In this document: positions 1 to 8,870 of the stretch, one piece after another
Layout of the letters: each line of letters begins with the position of its first letter
Numbering within the stretch: the stretch's first letter is position 1
Assembly (NCBI RefSeq): GCF_016863395.1
Contig: NZ_BOOU01000056.1
Coordinates: 1-50,610, forward strand
Source: Sphaerisporangium rufum
GTDB taxonomy: Bacteria; Actinomycetota; Actinomycetes; Streptosporangiales; Streptosporangiaceae
Length of the DNA: 50,610 nt
Direction of reading: 5' to 3'
The notes under the pieces: model-generated
Told to the model about the DNA's origin: nothing
Databases searched by the model: none
What the model saw: the letters and a program-made list of their open reading frames with translations, nothing else
Made by a program: the position numbers and the translations under genes

Positions 1-128
1 CACACGTCGTGCAGGGCGAACACCTCGCCGCCCCGGCGCACCAGCGCCACGGGCGTGCCGGCCACCTCGACGGCGGTCACGCCGCCGTCGGGGACGTCGG
101 TGACCGAGCAGACCTTCACGAACGTCAT
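1..128 (-). CDS. Rieske-type ferredoxin subunit of the suf operon, N-terminal part
   Basis: Only the first 42 codons lie in the window; the gene continues past base 1. The visible protein begins MTFVKVCSVTDVPDGG and runs to ...EVFALHDV, the usual opening of the small Rieske [2Fe-2S] protein (often annotated as non-heme iron oxygenase ferredoxin subunit) that sits between sufD and sufC in actinobacteria. The last complete codons lead into the place where the first Cys-x-His cluster ligands are expected. The start codon overlaps the sufD stop (ATGA), so it is translationally coupled to sufD. Family identity is inferred from the N-terminus and the operon position; the cluster ligands themselves are outside the window. 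Confidence 0.75.
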   Translation of the reverse strand, partial: MTFVKVCSVTDVPDGGVTAVEVAGTPVALVRRGGEVFALHDV

Positions 129-1249
129 CGCGCGAGCTCCGCCTCCACCGCGGCGAGCACGCGGTCGCGGATCTCCGGAACCTCGATCTTCTCCAGCAGC
201 TGGGCGAAGTAGCCGCGCACGACCAGCCGGCGCGCCTCGTCGGCCGGGATGCCCCGGGCCTGCAGGTAGAAGATGTGCTCGTCGTCCAGCCGGCCGGACG
301 CCGAGGCGTGCCCCGCGCCGGCGACCTCGCCGGTGAGGATCTCCAGGTTCGGCACCGAGTCGGCGCGGGCGCCGTCGGTGAGGATCAGGTTGCGGTTGAG
401 CTCGTAGGTGTCGGTGCCGGTGGCCTCGACCCTGATGATCACATCGCCGATCCACACCGCGTGCGCCCCGTCGCCCTGCAGCGCGCCGCGGTAGTCGACG
501 TTGCTGCGGCAGTCGGGCACGGTGTGGTCGACGAGCAGCCGGTGCTCCAGGTGCTGGCCGGCGTCGACGAAGTACAGGCCGGACAGGTCGGCGTCGCCGC
601 CGCGCCCGGTGTAGGCCACCGACGGCGACAGGCGGACCAGGTCGCCGCCCAGGGTCACCACGAAGCCGCGGAAGGTCGCGTCCCGGCCGAGCCGCGCGTG
701 GTGGTGCGAGACGTGCACCGCGTCGGCCGCCCAGTCCTGCAGGCTGACCACCTTGAGGGCGGCCCCGTCACCGACGACGAACTCGACGTTGTCGGCGTAG
801 GTGGCGCTGCCCTGGTGGTCGAGGACCACCACGGCCTCGGCCATCGGCTCGACGGCGACCACGGTGTGGCCGTAGGCCGCGCCCGGCTGGGCGCCGCGCA
901 CGGTGATCACGGTCGGCCGGGAGGCCACCGCCTCCTTGGGCACCGTGACGACGGTGGCCTTCTCGAACGAGGCGTACGCCTGGGCGCTCACCCGGTCGGC
1001 GGGGACGAAGGACCGGCCGACGCGCGGGTCGTCGCGGCCGACGGTCTCCACCGAGACCTCCGGCGCGGCGTCCACCTCGACCAGCACGCCGCCGGTCGCC
1101 ACGGCGCCGCCGTCGTGCAGGCCGCGCAGCCGCGACAGCGGGGTGAACCGCCACTCCTCCTCGCGGCCGGTGGGCACCGGGAAGTCCGCCAGGTCGTAGG
1201 AGCCCGTCGCGTCCAGGGTGGCGGCGCGGGGCTTGGAGTCGAGGCCCAT
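125..1249 (-). CDS. sufD: Fe-S cluster assembly protein SufD
   Basis: SufD is a scaffold partner in the SufBCD complex, which builds [Fe-S] clusters in the cytoplasm. The 374-residue protein starts MGLDSKPRAATLDATG, carries the early motif GREEEWRFTPL (about residues 28-38) typical of actinobacterial SufD, and ends in the SufB/SufD beta-helix core with the C-terminal segment GHASASGRLDDEHIFYLQARGI. The start lies two bases after the sufB stop (TGA-CC-ATG) and the stop overlaps the Rieske gene start, so the genes form one tight operon sufR-sufB-sufD-Rieske. An upstream in-frame extension exists but only as a shadow inside sufB, so the coupled ATG was chosen. Confidence 0.93.
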   Translation of the reverse strand: MGLDSKPRAATLDATGSYDLADFPVPTGREEEWRFTPLSRLRGLHDGGAVATGGVLVEVDAAPEVSVETVGRDDPRVGRSFVPADRVSAQAYASFEKATVVTVPKEAVASRPTVITVRGAQPGAAYGHTVVAVEPMAEAVVVLDHQGSATYADNVEFVVGDGAALKVVSLQDWAADAVHVSHHHARLGRDATFRGFVVTLGGDLVRLSPSVAYTGRGGDADLSGLYFVDAGQHLEHRLLVDHTVPDCRSNVDYRGALQGDGAHAVWIGDVIIRVEATGTDTYELNRNLILTDGARADSVPNLEILTGEVAGAGHASASGRLDDEHIFYLQARGIPADEARRLVVRGYFAQLLEKIEVPEIRDRVLAAVEAELAR

Positions 1250-1251
1250 GG

Positions 1252-2660
<1,409 letters not shown>

Positions 2661-2664
<4 letters not shown>

Positions 2665-3419
2665 CTTCCGGTCTCCTTGCTCGTCTCGATCGCTGTCTGC
2701 GAAGGGCTGATGGTCGCGCCCGGGGACGGGCCGGCCCGCTGGGCCGAAAGGGCGCGCGGGCTGACGTGGGTCGTGCAGACCCCGTCCCCGTGGGCGATGG
2801 TCGCCAGGCGCTGCACCGGGGTGCCGAGCAGCTCCCCGAACGCCTCGGTCTCGGCCTCGCACAGCTGGGGGAACTCGGCCGCCACGTGGGCGACCGGGCA
2901 GTGGTGCTGGCACAGCTGCTCGCCGCCGGACTTGGCCTCGCTGGCCGAGGCCGCGTAGCCGTCGGCGGTGAGCGCCTCGGCCAGCACGCGCACCCGCTGG
3001 TCGGCAGGCACCTCGCGCATCGCCGGGGCCAGCCGCCGGACCAGGCCAGTGACCTGTGACCGGGCGAAGTCGGCGACCGCCTGCTCGCCCGCGCGGGCGG
3101 CCAGGAAGCGCAGCGCGCTGCCGGCCAGGCCGTCGTAGGCGTGCTCGAAGGCGCTGCGCCCGGCATCGGTGATCACGAACAGCTTCGCGGGGCGGCCGCG
3201 GCCCCGCTGGCCGCGGGGCCGGACCGAGCGAGGCTCGATCATGCCCTCGGCGAGCAGCGCGTCCAGGTGGCGGCGCACGCCCGCCGGTGTCAGCCCGAGC
3301 CGCTCGCCCAGCGCGGCGGCGTTGATCGGGCCGTGCTCCAGGATCAGCCGGGCCACGCGGGCGCGCGTTCCGCGCTCCGCGCCCTTCTCGGCGTTCGTCA
3401 TCCCGGTCACGTTTTTCAC
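2661..3419 (-). CDS. sufR: SufR-type Fe-S transcriptional repressor of the suf operon
   Basis: The winged-helix DNA-binding domain spans about residues 20-80 ([27 protein letters not shown], then a basic [10 protein letters not shown] wing). The C-terminal half has the four cysteines expected to hold a [4Fe-4S] cluster in SufR proteins: Cys170, Cys174, Cys187 and Cys215 ([27 protein letters not shown]). It heads the suf operon and overlaps sufB by four bases. I chose the GTG at 3419 because a -10-like CACACT ends six bases upstream, which fits a leaderless transcript; the ATG at 3401 is a possible alternative but has no good ribosome site. Loss of the cluster is known to relieve repression in this family. 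The operator is listed separately. Confidence 0.9.
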
Positions 3420-3430
3420 AACATCAGTGT
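3416..3430 (-). promoter_or_regulatory. SufR operator, ACACT-N5-TGTGA
   Basis: Read on the minus strand this is ACACT-GATGT-TGTGA, an exact match to the inverted repeat I recall as reported for SufR of Mycobacterium tuberculosis (ACACT-N5-TGTGA). It overlaps the inferred -10 and the start codon of sufR, the expected place for an autorepressor. The match is seen directly; the function is carried over from the mycobacterial protein. Confidence 0.85.
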
Positions 3431-3455
3431 GCCGTAATTCCTTCCCGCCGGACAA
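3426..3455 (-). promoter_or_regulatory. Candidate suf promoter (TTGTCC-N18-CACACT)
   Basis: On the minus strand a -35-like TTGTCC (3455-3450) is followed after 18 bases by CACACT (3431-3426), ending six bases before the GTG of sufR. This would give a leaderless mRNA whose start lies inside the SufR operator. The -10 is a weak match, so confidence rests mainly on its position relative to operator and start codon. Confidence 0.5.
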
Positions 3456-3490
3456 CTTGAGTCGGGGTCACCCCGAATGTGGTTCGTCAC

Positions 3491-3509
3491 GCAGGTAAGG
3501 CTTACCTAA
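3491..3509 (-). promoter_or_regulatory. IdeR/DtxR-like iron box
   Basis: The minus strand reads TTAGGTAAGCCTTACCTGC. It contains a perfect 7-1-7 palindrome (AGGTAAG-C-CTTACCT, 3493-3507) and agrees with the IdeR/DtxR consensus TTAGGTTAGSCTAACCTAA at about 15 of 19 positions. It lies about 70-90 bases upstream of the inferred suf transcription start, and no plus-strand gene follows it, so the suf operon is the only plausible target. Confidence 0.7.
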
Positions 3510-3537
3510 GCTGGGGGAACGCGGCAGCCGGTGATCG

Positions 3538-4518
3538 TCAGGGGGCATCGGCGGGCGGATCCGGCCGCTGCGCGCGCACCAGCGCGTCACCGGCGGCAGT
3601 GCGATAGTAGAGCACCGAGCGGCCCGCGCGGCGCCGGTGCACCAGCCCGGCGTCCAGCAGCACTTTCAGGTGCCGGCCGACCGATCCGAGGCCCTGCCCG
3701 GTCAGCGCCACCAGATGGGTCGTGCTCAGCGGATCGGCCAGCAGCACCAGCACCGCCGCCCGGCCCGGGCCGAGCAGCCGGCCGAGCGCCGCCGGCGCCG
3801 GCCGGTCCGGATCGGCCAGCGCGCCCGCGCAGGGATACATGACGGCGAACCGCCCGTCCCGCGAGGAGACCCAGCCGCGACCCGCGGTGACCGGGACGAA
3901 CAGCAGCCGGGCGCCGGCGAGGTCGCGAGGCGGGTAGTCGTAGGCGTTGATCTGCAGCCGGCCCTCCCCCAGCCAGCGCATGCCCGGCCGCATGCCGTCC
4001 AGCGCCGCCACCCAGCCCGCCCGGCCCGCCCGGCCGCTCCGCGCCACGATGTCGGCCTGCAGGATCCGGCGGCGGCGCGGCCAGTACGGCCGCACCGACT
4101 CCCGCCAGACCCGCTCCAGCAGCGCGGCGGCGCGCTCGGCGAGGTCGTCGCGGCACAGCGGCGCGGGCGGCGGGCCGCCGAGCGCCACCGCGAGGTCGGC
4201 TTGGACCTGCTCCGGCGGGCTCCGCCGGACCCGGGCGACCTCCGCCTCGAACGTCTCCTCCTCGCCGGTCGGCGTGGGGATGAGGAAGTCGGCGATCCAC
4301 CGAGGGCGCAGTGCCGCCCGGAGCAGCAGCGCGGCCGGCGGGTCGGCGGCCAGCTCCGCCCGATGGGCGGGCAGGTGGGCGGCGAGCCAGCGGCGCTCGG
4401 CGGCGTTGGCGGGGGCGACCTTCTGCAGCAGGATGAGGCACGCGGTGACCTCCGCCAGCGGCGACGTCACGAACCGGCTGCCGGCCAGCGTGTCGGCGTT
4501 CACCCGCCACCACCCCAT
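3538..4518 (-). CDS. ArsR-type winged-helix regulator with N-terminal DUF5937-like region
   Basis: The 326-residue protein begins MGWWRVNADTLAGSRF. Its first two thirds resemble the DUF5937-type ligand or dimer region found in larger actinobacterial ArsR-family proteins. The last ~90 residues form a winged helix: LLADPLSTTHLVALTGQGLGSVGRHLKVLLDAGLVHRRRAGRSVLYY. No CxC metal-binding motif is visible, so this is not a classical metal sensor. The ATG at 4518 was preferred over an upstream in-frame ATG because the upstream stretch is low-complexity and AAAGGCGGGAC precedes 4518. It is divergent from the MFS gene at 4800, with a perfect palindrome between them, which suggests it controls that transporter. 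Confidence 0.8.
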   Translation of the reverse strand: MGWWRVNADTLAGSRFVTSPLAEVTACLILLQKVAPANAAERRWLAAHLPAHRAELAADPPAALLLRAALRPRWIADFLIPTPTGEEETFEAEVARVRRSPPEQVQADLAVALGGPPPAPLCRDDLAERAAALLERVWRESVRPYWPRRRRILQADIVARSGRAGRAGWVAALDGMRPGMRWLGEGRLQINAYDYPPRDLAGARLLFVPVTAGRGWVSSRDGRFAVMYPCAGALADPDRPAPAALGRLLGPGRAAVLVLLADPLSTTHLVALTGQGLGSVGRHLKVLLDAGLVHRRRAGRSVLYYRTAAGDALVRAQRPDPPADAP

Positions 4519-4741
4519 GCCGTCCCGCCTTTCCCCGTCCGCGGCCGGGCCCGCGTGGCCGTCCCCCGGCGGCTCCCGCCGCGGCGCCGGCCGCAGGCGG
4601 CGGCCACCGGCCGCGCGCACCGCGCCCCGGGGCCCGGAGGTCACCGGGCGTCCCGGGCGTTCCGGAGGTCCCGGACGTCCCGGGCGTCCCGTCGCGACAC
4701 CGCCTCCCCTCGCGCCGTGGCCCGGCGTCGTCCCCGGAGGG

Positions 4742-4763
4742 AGTTTCGCATGCCGGCGAAACT
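4742..4763. promoter_or_regulatory. Perfect 8-6-8 inverted repeat, probable operator of the ArsR/MFS pair
   Basis: AGTTTCGC-ATGCCG-GCGAAACT is a perfect hyphenated palindrome in the divergent region, 36 bases upstream of the MFS start. Its length and place suit a dimeric winged-helix regulator. Which protein binds it is inferred from proximity. Confidence 0.55.
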
Positions 4764-4799
4764 TTAGCGCCCCGCCGCGGACACCGGCAGGCTGCGCGC

Positions 4800-6002
4800 A
4801 TGCGCACCTACCGGGAACTGTTCGGCGCGCCGGAGTTCGCGCCGCTGTTCGCCACCGTCTCCCTCCAGATGGCCGCGAAGACGGTGAGCGGCCTGGCGGT
4901 CGGCACGCTCGTCTACGCGGCCACCGACTCGCCGCTGCTGGCCGCCCTCAGCATGTTCGGCTCCTCTTTCGGCCAGGTGATCGGCGCGGTCACCCTGCTG
5001 TCGGCCGCCGACCGGCTGCCGCCGCGTGCCACGCTGGCCGGCCTGGCGGTCGCCTTCGCCGCCGGCACCGCCCTGCTCGCCCTGCCCGGCCTGCCGGTCG
5101 GCGCGCTGCTCGCGGTGATCCTGGTGCTCGGCCTGGGCGCGTCGGTGGGCGGCGGGGTGCGTTACGGGCTGCTGGGCGAGATCCTGCCCCCGCAGGGCTA
5201 CCTGCTCGGGCGTTCGGTGCTCAACATGTCGGTGGGCGCCATGCAGATCTGCGGGTTCGCGGCCGGCGCGCTGGTCATGGCGGTGCTGTCCCCGCGCGGC
5301 ACGCTGCTGGCCGGCGCCGGGCTCTACCTCGCCGCGGCGGTGGTCGCCCGGGCCGGGCTGCGCGCCCGGCCGCCGCGCGCCACCGGCCGGCCGTCGGTGG
5401 CGGCGACCTGGCGGGCCAACCGCCTGCTGTGGTCCTCGCGGCTCCGCCGGCACGTGTTCCTGGCCCTGTGGGTGCCCAACGGGCTGATCGTGGGCTGCGA
5501 GGCGCTGTTCGTCCCGTACGCGGCGGGCCAGGCAGGCCTGCTGTTCGCCGCGGCGGCGGCCGGCATGCTGGCCGGGGACACGGTGCTCGGCCGCTTCGTG
5601 CCGCCGCACCGGCGGCCCCGGCTGGGTGTGCCGTTGCTCCTGCTGCTGGCCGGGCCGTACCTGATCTTCGCCTTCGGCCCGGCACCGGGGCTCGCCGCGG
5701 CGCTGGCCGCGCTGGCCTCCATGGGGTTCGCCGCCAGCCTGGTGCTGCAGGAACGGCTGCTGGCGCTGACGCCCGGCGAGGCGCACGGGCAGGCGCTGGG
5801 GCTGCACTCCTCCGGCCAGATGGGCATGCAGGCGGTCGCCGCCACGCTGGCCGGCACGGTGGCCCAGTTCACCTCGGCGCGGGCGGCCATCGTGGTGATG
5901 GCGGCGGCGTCCGCGGCGGTCACCCTGCTCCTCGTGCCGGGACTGCGGTCGGCCGCCACCCGGCCGGCCGGGCCGCCGGTGCCGGCCCGGCCCGGTGGCT
6001 GA
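4800..6002 (+). CDS. MFS transporter, probable exporter
   Basis: This 400-residue membrane protein has about twelve hydrophobic segments and the layout of the major facilitator superfamily: a short cytoplasmic start MRTYRELFGAPEFAPLFATV, the loop SAADRLPPRATLAG after TM2, a long central loop (about residues 190-215, RARPPRATGRPSVAATWRANR) and a second half beginning HVFLALWVPNGLIVG. MFS proteins move small molecules across the inner membrane, usually by proton coupling; the pairing with a divergent ArsR-type regulator suggests substrate-induced export. The substrate is not apparent. Ribosome-binding sequence before the ATG is weak (GGCAGG). It runs tail to tail into the VOC gene with an 11-base gap. 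Confidence 0.85.
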   Translation: MRTYRELFGAPEFAPLFATVSLQMAAKTVSGLAVGTLVYAATDSPLLAALSMFGSSFGQVIGAVTLLSAADRLPPRATLAGLAVAFAAGTALLALPGLPVGALLAVILVLGLGASVGGGVRYGLLGEILPPQGYLLGRSVLNMSVGAMQICGFAAGALVMAVLSPRGTLLAGAGLYLAAAVVARAGLRARPPRATGRPSVAATWRANRLLWSSRLRRHVFLALWVPNGLIVGCEALFVPYAAGQAGLLFAAAAAGMLAGDTVLGRFVPPHRRPRLGVPLLLLLAGPYLIFAFGPAPGLAAALAALASMGFAASLVLQERLLALTPGEAHGQALGLHSSGQMGMQAVAATLAGTVAQFTSARAAIVVMAAASAAVTLLLVPGLRSAATRPAGPPVPARPGG

Positions 6003-6013
6003 CGGACGGACGA

Positions 6014-6793
6014 TCAGTGGGCGAGCAGGCCGAAGGCGGCGCCGAGCGGATCGGCCAGCACGGCGCGGCGGTCGCCGCCGCGGTCCTGCGGGGCGCGCAG
6101 CACGGTGGCGCCCGCCCGCTCGGCCGCCGCCGCGGTGGCGTCGCAGTCGGCGACGGTGAAGTGGACCAGCCAGCGGGCGCTCTCCCCGGCCGGCAGCACA
6201 CCATCGGCCGGGCCCAGCCCGGCGACTGCCTGGCCGTCCAGCGACCAGCCGGCGGCCCGATCGGCGCGGTCGGCCCGTGCCGGCTCGGTGGTACCGCGCC
6301 CGCTCCAGCCGAACACCGCCGGGTAGAACGCCTCGGCACCGGCCGGATCGCGGGTGAGCAGCTCGAACCGGCCCGGCGCCACCGGCTCGTCCACCAGCTG
6401 GGCGCCGAAGTGCCGCCCGGCCTGCCAGACCATGAAGACCGCGCCCGCCGGATCCTCGAAGACCGCCATGGTCCCGTCGTCGAAGACCTGCATGGGACCG
6501 GTGCGCACCAGGCCGCCGGCCTCCTTGACCAGGCCGGCGATCGTCTCGGCGTCCTCGGTGGCCAGGTAGGTGTTCCACCCGGCCGCCGCGGGCGTGCCGA
6601 AGATGGCGCCGATGCCGGCGACCGGCTTGTCGCGCAGCCGGAACAGGCCGTAACCGCCGGCCTCCGGCCGCGGGTCGAACTCCGCGCGCCAGCCGAACAG
6701 CCGCTCGTAGAAGGCCACCGACGCGGCCACGTCAGGGCTGGCCAGGTCGGTCCAGCAGGGCACGCCGGGCCGGTGGCCGGTACGCGCGGGCAT
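6014..6793 (-). CDS. VOC (glyoxalase/bleomycin-resistance fold) protein, two domains
   Basis: The 259-residue protein consists of two vicinal-oxygen-chelate modules: the first begins at PGVPCWTDLASPDVAASVAFYERLFGW (about residues 10-36), the second near PGRFELLTRDPAGAEAFYPAVFGW. This double-module form is common in actinobacteria and is often annotated as glyoxalase or hydroxylase-like, but no specific reaction can be assigned. The ATG at 6793 is preceded by GGGAGGAG at a good distance and removes a low-complexity extension. It stands alone, convergent with the MFS gene and divergent from the ABC genes. Confidence 0.85.
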   Translation of the reverse strand: MPARTGHRPGVPCWTDLASPDVAASVAFYERLFGWRAEFDPRPEAGGYGLFRLRDKPVAGIGAIFGTPAAAGWNTYLATEDAETIAGLVKEAGGLVRTGPMQVFDDGTMAVFEDPAGAVFMVWQAGRHFGAQLVDEPVAPGRFELLTRDPAGAEAFYPAVFGWSGRGTTEPARADRADRAAGWSLDGQAVAGLGPADGVLPAGESARWLVHFTVADCDATAAAAERAGATVLRAPQDRGGDRRAVLADPLGAAFGLLAH

Positions 6794-6959
6794 GCGGCGA
6801 CTCCTCCCACGATCGACTCTCCACGATCGACGCCAGCCTCTCGCGTCCCGCCCGGCGGGCGCCGGCCGGCCGCGCGCCCTGGCCGGACGCGCGGCCAACC
6901 TTTACCTCCGCCCGACCGGCGGCCGGCGGCCCGGCGGCGGGAGCGCCGCCGCCGCTCCA

Positions 6960-6971
6960 TAAACTCGACCC
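6960..6971 (+). promoter_or_regulatory. -10 element for a leaderless start
   Basis: TAAACT (6960-6965) lies six bases before the ATG of the ABC ATPase, with no ribosome-binding sequence between, so transcription probably begins at or next to the start codon. No clear -35 was seen. Confidence 0.5.
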
Positions 6972-7886
6972 ATGGACTCCCCAGCCGTGGCGCTCACCGA
7001 GCTGGTCAAGCGGTACGGCCGCACGGTGGCGGTCGACGGCCTCAGCCTCACCGCCGAGCGCGGCGCCGTCACCGCGATCCTCGGGCCCAACGGCGCGGGC
7101 AAGACCTCCACCGTCGAGATCTGCGAGGGTTTCCGGCGGGCCGACGGGGGCACCGTGCGCGTCCTCGGCCGCGACCCGGTCCGGCAGGCCGCCGAGCTGC
7201 GGCCCCGGGTGGGGGTGATGCTCCAGGCCGGCGGCGTCCCGCCGGCCGTGCGGGCCGGCGAGTGGCTGCGGCTGGTCGCCCGGTTCCACGCCCACCCGCT
7301 GGACCCGGGTGCGCTGCTGGACCGGCTGGGGCTGGCCGAGCACGCCCGCACGCCGTTCCGCCGGCTGTCCGGCGGCCAGCAGCAGCGCCTGTCGCTGGCG
7401 GCCGCGGTGATCGGCCGTCCGGAGCTGGTCTTCCTGGACGAGCCGACCGCCGGCCTGGATCCGCAGGCCCGGCACGCCTGCTGGGCGGTGGTCGAGGAGC
7501 TGCGCGCCCGCGGGGTGTCGACGGTGCTGACCACCCACCACATGGACGAGGCCGAGCGGCTGGCCGACAAGGTCGTGATCATCGACCGCGGCACCGTCGT
7601 CGCCGAGGGCACCCCCCGGTCGCTGACCGGCGCCGAGCGGCAGCTGCGGTTCCGCGCCCGCCCGGGGCTGGACCTGGACGAGCTGCTCACCGCCCTGCCG
7701 GTCGGCAGCACCGCCAAGGAGTCGCCGAGCGGCCACTACGTCGTGGAGGGCCACGTCGGCCCCGAACTGCTGGCCACCGTCACCGCCTGGTGCGCGGCCG
7801 AGGGGGTGACGGCCGACGACCTGAGCGTCGAGCGCCGCACCCTGGAGGACGTCTTCCTGGAGCTGACCGGCCGGGAGCTGCGATGA
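6972..7886 (+). CDS. ABC exporter ATP-binding protein (drug/antibiotic type)
   Basis: The 304-residue ATPase has every motif of the DrrA-like class: Walker A GPNGAGKT at 38-45, signature LSGGQ at 132-136, Walker B LVFLDEP at 152-158 and the H-loop TTHH at 187-190. A C-terminal domain ends in RRTLEDVFLELTGREL, typical of ABC-2 exporters. It energises the permease encoded just downstream. In M. tuberculosis a comparable ABC pair lies between the suf operon and ctaA (Rv1457c/Rv1458c region), so this is backbone rather than accessory. The substrate is unknown. Confidence 0.92.
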   Translation: MDSPAVALTELVKRYGRTVAVDGLSLTAERGAVTAILGPNGAGKTSTVEICEGFRRADGGTVRVLGRDPVRQAAELRPRVGVMLQAGGVPPAVRAGEWLRLVARFHAHPLDPGALLDRLGLAEHARTPFRRLSGGQQQRLSLAAAVIGRPELVFLDEPTAGLDPQARHACWAVVEELRARGVSTVLTTHHMDEAERLADKVVIIDRGTVVAEGTPRSLTGAERQLRFRARPGLDLDELLTALPVGSTAKESPSGHYVVEGHVGPELLATVTAWCAAEGVTADDLSVERRTLEDVFLELTGRELR

Positions 7887-7972
7887 GCCGCCACCGTTCC
7901 CCCGCCAGCCCTCAGGCCCCGCCCGCGCCGCCGCGCGCCGGGGCCGCCCGACCGGAAGGGCCCACCCGGTGA
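7883..7972 (+). other. 29-codon Pro/Ala/Arg-rich reading frame bridging the two ABC genes
   Basis: An ATG overlaps the ATPase stop (ATGA, 7883-7886), and this short frame ends in a TGA that overlaps the GTG of the permease (GTGA, 7969-7972). It encodes MSRHRSPASPQAPPAPPRAG and nine more residues. It may simply carry ribosomes from one gene to the next, or it may be chance; the product resembles no family I know. Confidence 0.3.
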
Positions 7973-8733
7973 CCGCCCTGGACTTCACGCCGGCGCCCGG
8001 CGCGGCCCCGCTGTCCCGCATGGTGCGGGCCCAGGCGGGCGCCGAGATCCGCGCCGTGCTGCGCAACGGCGAGCAACTGCTGCTCACGCTGATCATCCCG
8101 GTGCTGGTGCTGGCCGGGTTCGCGGCGATCCCGCTGCTGGAGGTGCCCGGCCGGCGCGTCGACTTCATCGCCCCCGGCGTGCTGGCGCTGGCCGTCATGT
8201 CCACCGCGTTCACCGGCCAGGCGATCGCCACCGGGTTCGAGCGGCGCTACGGCGTGCTCAAGCGCCTCGGCGCCACGCCGCTGCCCCGGTCCGGGCTGCT
8301 GCTGGCCAAGACGCTGGCGGTGGTCGCGGTGGAGGCGCTGCAGATCGCGGTGCTGGCCGCGGTCGCGCTGGCCCTGGGCTGGCGGCCGCAGGGTGACCCG
8401 CTGTGGGCGCTGGTGCTGGTGCTGGCGGGCACGGCCGCCTTCAGCGGGCTGGCGCTGCTGATGGCCGGCACGCTGCGCGCCGAGGCCACCCTGGCGGCGG
8501 CGAACCTGGTCTACCTGGTGATGCTCGGCCTGGGCGGCGTCGTGGTGCCGGTGAGCGCCTTCCCGCACGCGCTGCGGGTGCTGGTCGAGCTGCTGCCGAT
8601 CACCGCGCTGACCGGCGGGCTGCGCGCGGTGCTCGCGCACGGCGCCGGGCTGCCGGTCCGGGAACTGCTGGTGCTGCTCGCCTGGGCGGTGGCGACCATC
8701 GCGCTGGCCGCACGCACCTTCCGGTGGGAGTGA
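7969..8733 (+). CDS. ABC-2 type transporter permease
   Basis: The 254-residue integral membrane protein has about six hydrophobic segments and the ABC-2 layout: GFERRYGVLKRLGATPLPRSGLLLAK between TM2 and TM3, and the hallmark VVVPVSAFPHALRVLVELLPITALTGGLR before the last helix. It is the membrane half of the exporter with the ATPase at 6972. GTG at 7969 is the only reasonable start; GGAAGGGCCCACCCG lies just upstream. The gene ends 137 bases before the EamA gene. Confidence 0.9.
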   Translation: MTALDFTPAPGAAPLSRMVRAQAGAEIRAVLRNGEQLLLTLIIPVLVLAGFAAIPLLEVPGRRVDFIAPGVLALAVMSTAFTGQAIATGFERRYGVLKRLGATPLPRSGLLLAKTLAVVAVEALQIAVLAAVALALGWRPQGDPLWALVLVLAGTAAFSGLALLMAGTLRAEATLAAANLVYLVMLGLGGVVVPVSAFPHALRVLVELLPITALTGGLRAVLAHGAGLPVRELLVLLAWAVATIALAARTFRWE

Positions 8734-8834
8734 CGGCGCCCCGCCGGGTCCGTCCCCCTGCCGCGCTCACCATCCGCTTTCTGCGCGCTCACCACGCCTC
8801 CTCCGCGTTCGTCCCGACCCGACCGTCCAGCTGA

Positions 8835-8850
8835 TCGCACCGTGGTGCGA
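8835..8850. repeat. Inverted repeat TCGCACC-GT-GGTGCGA ahead of the EamA gene
   Basis: A 7-2-7 inverted repeat ends 20 bases before the ATG at 8871. It could be an operator or a weak hairpin ending the ABC transcript; its lack of a T-run argues against a classical terminator. Confidence 0.35.
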
Positions 8851-8870
8851 GCCGACCAGGAAGTTCCCCC

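Noticed and set aside
3493-3507. Transcription terminator for the ArsR-type gene
   Set aside because: The palindrome has a one-base centre and low GC, poor for a hairpin, and matches the iron-box consensus better.
3947-7972. A 1341-codon plus-strand open frame covering several genes
   Set aside because: It is a shadow frame across the ArsR gene, MFS gene, VOC gene and ABC ATPase; its translation is Arg/Pro/Gly-rich without any family motif. High GC keeps such frames open.
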